Below are positions 5,845-9,886 of a stretch of DNA of 9,886 bases, one piece after another. The DNA is taken from contig JAGBBE010000166.1 in NCBI GenBank assembly GCA_017938645.1, positions 1 to 9,886 of the forward strand, read 5' to 3'. The translations under genes and the position numbers were made by a program. Under the pieces are notes generated by a model, which saw only the letters and a program-made list of their open reading frames with translations, was not told the DNA's origin and ran no database searches. Positions within the stretch are counted from its first letter, which is position 1. Each line of letters starts with the position of its first letter. This DNA is from Clostridia bacterium. Lineage in GTDB: Bacteria > Bacillota_A > Clostridia > Christensenellales > Aristaeellaceae.

Positions 5845-7661
5845 TGAACGAACAGAACGAGAAGAAATCCCTGCCGTTCTTTGGCGTTGGTAAAGTTCTT
5901 CCTTTCATGAAGCCCTACGGCAGGATTGTGTTTACCATGGTCTTCTGCGGCCTGCTTTCCAGCGGCGTGGATATCCTGCTTCCGCAGTTCCAGCGTTATG
6001 CGCTTAACCATTTTATTGCTGAAAAAACGCTCGATACGCTGCCGTTTTTCCTGATTCTCTACATTGCCGCTATTGTTTTTGCAGGTTTTTTGAACTACAC
6101 CTCCTGCAATTACGCAATGAAAACAGAAGTGAGCGTCAATCGTGACCTGCGCAATGCAGCCTTCAGCCATCTACAGACGCTTTCGTTCTCTTACTTTAAT
6201 CAGAACAGCGTAGGATACATCCACGCCCGAGTCATCAGCGACACAGCCCGCATTGGCTCCTTGGTTTCGTGGTCGCTGATGGACAGCGTATGGCACATTT
6301 CCTACCTCGTAGGCGCAATCATCGTCATGCTGATTGTGAATGCGCGTCTTGCACTGCTGGTTCTGACCATCCTCCCTTTGATTGTCGCGTTGTTCTCTGT
6401 GTTTCAGGGAAAACTGATCCGCGTCAACCGCGAGGTTCGCGAACTGAACTCCAAGATTACCAGTGACTTTAACGAAGGCATCACCGGCGCCAAGACGATC
6501 AAGACACTAGTCATTGAGGATAAGATGGCCGGAGACTTCGTGGAGGATACCGGTGCCATGCATAAAAAGAGCGTGCGTGTGGCTCATCTGCGTGGCATGT
6601 TTGCTGCTACGATGAACCTTGCTTCTTCTTTTGCACTGGCCATTGTACTCTGGCGCGGCGGATACATTGCTGCAAGCGAGGTTGGTACGTTCTCCATGTT
6701 CATGTCCTATGCGCAAGGCATGATGGAGCCTGTGCGCTGGATCATTGATGCAATCTCTGACCTGATCACAACGCAGGTGAACATTGAACGTCTGACACGT
6801 TTGTTGGAGACTGAGTCTGATGTTGTCGATTCGCAGGATGTAATTGAAAAATACGGCGACAGTTTCAATCCCAAGCGTGAAAACTGGGAACCGATTAAGG
6901 GCGATATCGAGTTCAAAAACGTCGATTTCAAGTATCCCGATGGCGATGAATACGTACTGGAAAACTTCAGCCTGAAGATACCCTTTGGTTCCAATATTGC
7001 CATTGTTGGCGAAACGGGTGCGGGCAAGTCTACGCTGGTCAATCTCGTCTGCCGTTTCTTTGAACCCACCAAAGGACAGGTACTCATCGATGGGCGCGAC
7101 GCGCGCGAACGCAGTCAGCTCTGGCTTCATTCGGCGATTGGCTATGTGCTGCAGACGCCGCATCTGTTCTCCGGAACGGTTCGTGAAAACCTGCTTTATG
7201 GAAATCCCAACGCGACCGACGAACAGATCCAGCAGGCGCTCAAATTGGTTTCTGCGGAAGAAGTCGTTGCACGCATGGAGAAGGGCTTGGACAGCGATGT
7301 AGGCGAGGGCGGCGACATGCTCTCCACGGGTGAAAAACAGTTGATCTCCTTTGCTCGCGCCATCCTGGCCGATCCGCGTATTTTGGTGCTGGATGAGGCG
7401 ACTGCCTCTGTCGACACCATTACGGAGCAAAAGATTCAGTCTGCTATCGAAACCATCATCAAGGGAAGAACCTCGCTGGTTATTGCTCACCGTCTGAGCA
7501 CGGTCAAGAATGCTGACCTGATTCTGGTTGTCCGTGACGGCAAAATCATCGAGCGCGGAAGGCATGACGAGCTGCTCAAAGCTCGTAGACACTACTATAA
7601 CCTGTATACCCGTCAGTATGAGGATGAGGCGACTTCCAGCCTGTTCTCGGCTAACGAATGA
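5841..7661 (+). CDS. Heterodimeric ABC exporter, half-transporter with catalytic Walker B
   Basis: The product is the 606-aa partner subunit of the BmrD/LmrD/TM288-like type. The membrane domain spans about 25-315, with hydrophobic segments near 28-48, 66-84, 145-190 and 255-290. The nucleotide-binding domain has Walker A GETGAGKST (390-398), Q-loop Gln438, signature LSTGE (494-498; Thr and Glu replace the usual Gly and Gln), Walker B ILVLDE (514-519) with catalytic Glu519, and switch His550. The altered signature would face the Asp-type Walker B of the first subunit, while the intact LSGGQ of the first subunit faces this catalytic Glu. Thus one composite site should be active and the other degenerate, as in known asymmetric exporters. 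A stretch at about 325-352, between membrane and nucleotide domains, is longer than usual and hydrophilic. The ATGA overlap with the upstream gene supports equal expression. A terminator follows 3 nt after the stop codon. Confidence 0.93.
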   Translation: MMNEQNEKKSLPFFGVGKVLPFMKPYGRIVFTMVFCGLLSSGVDILLPQFQRYALNHFIAEKTLDTLPFFLILYIAAIVFAGFLNYTSCNYAMKTEVSVNRDLRNAAFSHLQTLSFSYFNQNSVGYIHARVISDTARIGSLVSWSLMDSVWHISYLVGAIIVMLIVNARLALLVLTILPLIVALFSVFQGKLIRVNREVRELNSKITSDFNEGITGAKTIKTLVIEDKMAGDFVEDTGAMHKKSVRVAHLRGMFAATMNLASSFALAIVLWRGGYIAASEVGTFSMFMSYAQGMMEPVRWIIDAISDLITTQVNIERLTRLLETESDVVDSQDVIEKYGDSFNPKRENWEPIKGDIEFKNVDFKYPDGDEYVLENFSLKIPFGSNIAIVGETGAGKSTLVNLVCRFFEPTKGQVLIDGRDARERSQLWLHSAIGYVLQTPHLFSGTVRENLLYGNPNATDEQIQQALKLVSAEEVVARMEKGLDSDVGEGGDMLSTGEKQLISFARAILADPRILVLDEATASVDTITEQKIQSAIETIIKGRTSLVIAHRLSTVKNADLILVVRDGKIIERGRHDELLKARRHYYNLYTRQYEDEATSSLFSANE

Positions 7662-7663
7662 AC

Positions 7664-7696
7664 AAGAGCCCTGCTTGCATAAGCAGGGCTCTTTTC
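7664..7696 (+). terminator. Rho-independent terminator between convergent operons
   Basis: AAGAGCCCTGCTT (7664-7676) and AAGCAGGGCTCTT (7681-7693) form a perfect 13-bp stem with a GCAT loop, running into TTTTC on the plus strand. It ends the ABC exporter transcript. The mutarotase gene on the other strand stops at 7701, so the same hairpin probably also ends that operon, though its T tail in that direction is poor. Confidence 0.9.
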
Positions 7697-7700
7697 TGTG

Positions 7701-8018
7701 TTATTCCATCAGGAACATCTGCATCATCTTGGGCTGGGCGCCGGTTTGGGGATCCATCTCCAATTCCAGAACATCTTCCATGTAGACATTCCAGCGGTCT
7801 ACAATCGGACTTCCAGCCTGTGTTTTTTCGGCAAACTCAATACCTTTTTCGCATTCGTAGTATCCAAACAGAATATCTCCATCCGACCAGATGGTGTAGT
7901 TGCAGATGCCGGCCTCTTTGAGAAGGGCCTTCATTTCGGGCCAGATTTCATCATGGCGGCGTTTGTATTCAGCCTGCATGCCGGGTTTGATGCGGCCTTT
8001 CCATGCAAAGCGTTCCAT
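7701..8018 (-). CDS. L-rhamnose mutarotase family protein (RhaM/YiiL-like)
   Basis: The product is a 105-aa protein, the usual length for the family, which interconverts alpha and beta anomers of L-rhamnose or a similar pyranose in the cytosol. The hallmark is Y18-K-R-R-H22-D-E-I-W-P-E-M, matching the Tyr and His used by E. coli RhaM. NYTIWSDGDILFGYYEC (40-56) is the typical second beta pair, and RWNVYMEDV (75-83) replaces the RWWKYM of E. coli, so one of the two active-site Trp is Asn77. The ending DPQTGAQPKM (89-98) resembles a Firmicutes branch of the family. Substrate may therefore differ from L-rhamnose. It is the third gene of the Gfo-ThuA-mutarotase set. AAGGAGG lies 6 nt before the ATG and overlaps the ThuA stop (TAAGGAGG). 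No rhamnose isomerase or kinase is in the window. Confidence 0.88.
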   Translation of the reverse strand: MERFAWKGRIKPGMQAEYKRRHDEIWPEMKALLKEAGICNYTIWSDGDILFGYYECEKGIEFAEKTQAGSPIVDRWNVYMEDVLELEMDPQTGAQPKMMQMFLME

Positions 8019-8029
8019 GCTGCGCCTCC

Positions 8030-8737
8030 TTATTCTTCACCGGGACGCTTGACGTGCGGGCAAACAAGCTCAGGAATGCGATAGATGGGTTTGGCCCAAT
8101 TCACGGCATTGCGGATGATAGTCTGCACATTCTTGTCATAGAAGATGGGGAAGGTTTCATGGCCGGGCTGGAAGTAGAAGATGCGACCATTTTCACGATG
8201 GAAGGTCACGCCAGAACGGAAAACTTCTCCGCCCTCGTACCAGCCGATGAAAACCACATCATCCGGATTGGGAATGGTGAAGGGTTCGCCGTAGGTTTCA
8301 ACATGGGGAAGCTCGAAATAACGACCGATGCCCTGAGCAATAGGATGAGAAGGCATTACAGTCCAAATGCGTTCCATATCGCCGTCTTCGCGCCAAGTGA
8401 GGTTGCACATGGTGCCCATCAGTAGACGGAAGGGCTTGGAGTGATGCGCAGAATGCAGGAATACGATGCCCATACCGCGCAGAACTGCTTCTTTAACGCG
8501 GATGGCTACTTCATCAGGAACTTTATCATGACCCATATGTCCCCACCAAAGCATGACATCGGTATCATCCAGTGCTTCTCTTGTGATCTCGTTCACATTG
8601 TCAAGCGTAAAAATGCGAATGGTATTTTCATCCTGCAGAAAGGAAGCCAGTGCGCCATGGATTCCCTCGGGATAAACACTGCGCACGAGCTCATCTGTTT
8701 TTTCGTGAAGATGCTCGTTGAAGATTGAAATTCTCAT
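8030..8737 (-). CDS. ThuA-like domain protein (trehalose utilisation family)
   Basis: The product is a 235-aa cytosolic protein with the class I glutamine amidotransferase-like fold of the ThuA family. Visible family marks are LWWGHMGHDKV (63-73), GMGIVFLHSAHHSK (88-101), where the catalytic Cys of true amidotransferases is lacking, FYFQPGHETFPI (187-198) and the C-terminal RNAVNWA (209-215). In Sinorhizobium, ThuA works with the Gfo/Idh/MocA protein ThuB in the 3-keto route for trehalose and related disaccharides; the biochemical step of ThuA is not well settled. Here the preceding gene is a Gfo/Idh/MocA dehydrogenase, 14 nt away, so a ThuA/ThuB-like pair is plausible. The ATG at 8737 has AAAGGAG 9 nt upstream, overlapping the stop of the preceding gene (TAAAGGAG). 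The sugar acted on is not evident from the sequence. Confidence 0.88.
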   Translation of the reverse strand: MRISIFNEHLHEKTDELVRSVYPEGIHGALASFLQDENTIRIFTLDNVNEITREALDDTDVMLWWGHMGHDKVPDEVAIRVKEAVLRGMGIVFLHSAHHSKPFRLLMGTMCNLTWREDGDMERIWTVMPSHPIAQGIGRYFELPHVETYGEPFTIPNPDDVVFIGWYEGGEVFRSGVTFHRENGRIFYFQPGHETFPIFYDKNVQTIIRNAVNWAKPIYRIPELVCPHVKRPGEE

Positions 8738-8751
8738 CCTCGTATTCTCCT

Positions 8752-9825
8752 TTACAGCAGTACTTCTTTGCCGGTTTCAGCAGATTTGTAGATTGCTTCG
8801 AGGATCTTGACCATGTTTACGCCCTGCTGGGGCACAAACATGGGATCGGTGCCATTGAGCAGGACGTCTGCGAAGTGACGAAGGTTGGCCTCGTGTGGCT
8901 TAACACCCTTGGAGTTGTCGATCTGGGGCAGATAGTCAACGGTAGAACCATACTCTTCACTGTAGATGGCCAGCTTGTTGCTCAGAGAATCCCACTTTGC
9001 ACCGGCCTTGGAGCCGCGAAGCTCGAAGAAACGGTTTTCGGCTTCGATATTGGAAGCCCAGGAAAACTCGATCTGCAGGCATGCGCCGTTTTCAAAGCGG
9101 ATAAAGCCCATAGCAAGGTCTTCAACGTCGAAGGTGCCGCCGGAAGCCTTCTCGCCGAACTTGGATTCGGTGGAGTCGGAGACATCGGTATCCGCAAACT
9201 TGCAGTAGGTGCAGCCGGTAACAGCTACGGGCTTCGGATTGCCCATCAGCCACATGGTCAGGTCGATCATGTGAACGCCAAGGTCGATCAGCGGACCGCC
9301 GCCGGACTGTTCTTTGGTGGTGAACCAGCCGCCCTTGCCGGGAATACCGCGGCGACGCTGCCAGCCGCAGCGTGCTGCATAGATTTCGCCCATGTTGCCA
9401 TCAGCGATGTACTTCTTGGTGAAAGAAGAAATGGGCATATAGCGGTTGTTGCGCATGACCATGAGCACCTTGCCGCTCTTGTCGGCTGCTGCCTGCATCT
9501 TTTCGACTTCGGCAACGCTTACAGCATCAGGCTTTTCGCAGAAGACGTGCAGACCGCGTTCCAGCGCTTCCACAGCAATGATGGAGTGCAGATAGTTCGG
9601 CGTGCAGATGTCCACTGCATCCAGCTCAGGCAGTGCGAGAAGATCCTTGTAGTTCTCGAAAATCTGAGGAATGCCGTATTTTTCAGCCATGGCACGGGCT
9701 TTTTCAATTTTGATATCGCAGATTGCCACGATTTCAACATTATCCATGTTGGCATAACCGGGAAGATGGGACCACATCACAATGCCGCCGGCGCCGATAA
9801 TACCGATTTTGAGTTTTTTGTCCAT
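8752..9825 (-). CDS. Gfo/Idh/MocA family NAD(P)-dependent sugar oxidoreductase
   Basis: The product is a 357-aa cytosolic dehydrogenase. The N-terminal Rossmann domain has GIIGAGGI (8-15) and Asp37 in AICDIKI at the end of beta-2, which favours NAD over NADP. CTPNYLH (74-80) and CEKPDAVS (96-103) follow, with the catalytic Lys98. The C-terminal domain has GGGPLIDLGVHMIDL (175-189), whose Asp181 and His185 complete the usual catalytic set. No Tat signal is present, unlike the secreted or glycosidase-type relatives. It is the first gene of the set with ThuA and the mutarotase. Together they suggest oxidation of a sugar or sugar derivative, perhaps at C3 as in ThuB, though inositol or other polyol substrates cannot be excluded. 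AAAGGAG lies about 10 nt before ATG 9825. Confidence 0.92.
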   Translation of the reverse strand: MDKKLKIGIIGAGGIVMWSHLPGYANMDNVEIVAICDIKIEKARAMAEKYGIPQIFENYKDLLALPELDAVDICTPNYLHSIIAVEALERGLHVFCEKPDAVSVAEVEKMQAAADKSGKVLMVMRNNRYMPISSFTKKYIADGNMGEIYAARCGWQRRRGIPGKGGWFTTKEQSGGGPLIDLGVHMIDLTMWLMGNPKPVAVTGCTYCKFADTDVSDSTESKFGEKASGGTFDVEDLAMGFIRFENGACLQIEFSWASNIEAENRFFELRGSKAGAKWDSLSNKLAIYSEEYGSTVDYLPQIDNSKGVKPHEANLRHFADVLLNGTDPMFVPQQGVNMVKILEAIYKSAETGKEVLL

Positions 9826-9886
9826 TTGAATCTGACTCCTTTCAACTCGGTGAATATGATTGCAGTTTTTAAAATGTTTGTAAGGA
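9826..9886 (-). promoter_or_regulatory. Leader of the Gfo-ThuA-mutarotase operon
   Basis: This is the edge of the window and holds the AAAGGAG site of the dehydrogenase gene. TTGAA (9826-9830) and TTCAA (9841-9845) bracket that site as 5-bp inverted arms. The sequence beyond is AT-rich. A CATATT -10 candidate is present on the minus strand, but no good -35 partner is seen, so the promoter may lie outside. Confidence 0.3.

Noticed and set aside
6507..7592. A 361-codon minus-strand frame opposite the second ABC gene
   Set aside because: It is a shadow of the conserved ATPase-coding sequence; it has no domain and no start signal of its own.
9826..9845. Inverted TTGAA/TTCAA around the ribosome binding site of the dehydrogenase gene as an operator or RNA switch
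   Set aside because: The arms are only 5 bp of A/T-rich sequence 10 nt apart, which is easily expected by chance.
1..9886. CRISPR arrays, tRNA or rRNA genes, insertion sequences, phage or toxin-antitoxin modules
   Set aside because: No spaced direct repeats, cloverleaf pattern, transposase, integrase or paired small toxin-antitoxin genes were seen on either strand.

Overview
The window looks like a chromosomal segment from a Bacillota (Firmicutes) bacterium, possibly a gut Clostridia or Christensenellales-like lineage. The evidence is strong AGGAG-type ribosome binding sites before almost every gene, moderate GC, compact same-strand gene sets, and gene families (DUF4838, the Firmicutes-type L-rhamnose mutarotase branch, ThuA plus Gfo/Idh/MocA) common in gut carbohydrate loci. 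The taxonomic guess is an inference from style only. I see no tRNA, rRNA, CRISPR array, transposase, phage gene or broken gene.

Layout. (A) Positions 1-138 hold two hairpins in tandem, the second a strong rho-independent terminator facing right, which probably closes a gene lying off the left edge. (B) Positions 139-3796 carry a minus-strand set read right to left: an FRG-domain protein, an SGNH/GDSL esterase-like protein, and a DUF4838 protein with an alpha-glucuronidase-like N-terminus. Gaps are 28 and 21 nt. (C) Positions 3797-4023 are a divergent control region with two promoter candidates back to back, their -35 boxes only 4 bp apart, and a dyad in each. (D) Positions 4024-7661 carry a plus-strand pair of ABC exporter half-transporters overlapping by ATGA. 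They form a clear heterodimeric exporter, and their degenerate motifs fall in one composite ATP site. A 13-bp stem terminator follows. (E) Positions 7701-9825 carry a second minus-strand set: Gfo/Idh/MocA dehydrogenase, ThuA-like protein and L-rhamnose mutarotase family protein, with gaps of 14 and 11 nt.

How the genes may work together. Set E reads as catabolism of a modified or deoxy sugar: an NAD(P)-dependent oxidation, a ThuA partner step and anomer conversion. Set B adds a probable deacylase and a glycosidase-like protein, both without secretion signals, so they would act on imported oligosaccharides. The ABC pair is of the drug or lipid exporter type rather than a sugar importer, and no solute-binding protein or sugar permease is present. 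It probably has a separate job, although it sits between the two sugar sets and shares a control region with set B.

The least understood item is the FRG-domain gene, which leads set B and whose function is unknown. I did not find convincing evidence of an entirely new system. The best leads are the FRG gene as head of a glycan operon, the back-to-back promoters with dyads, and the DUF4838/SGNH pair.
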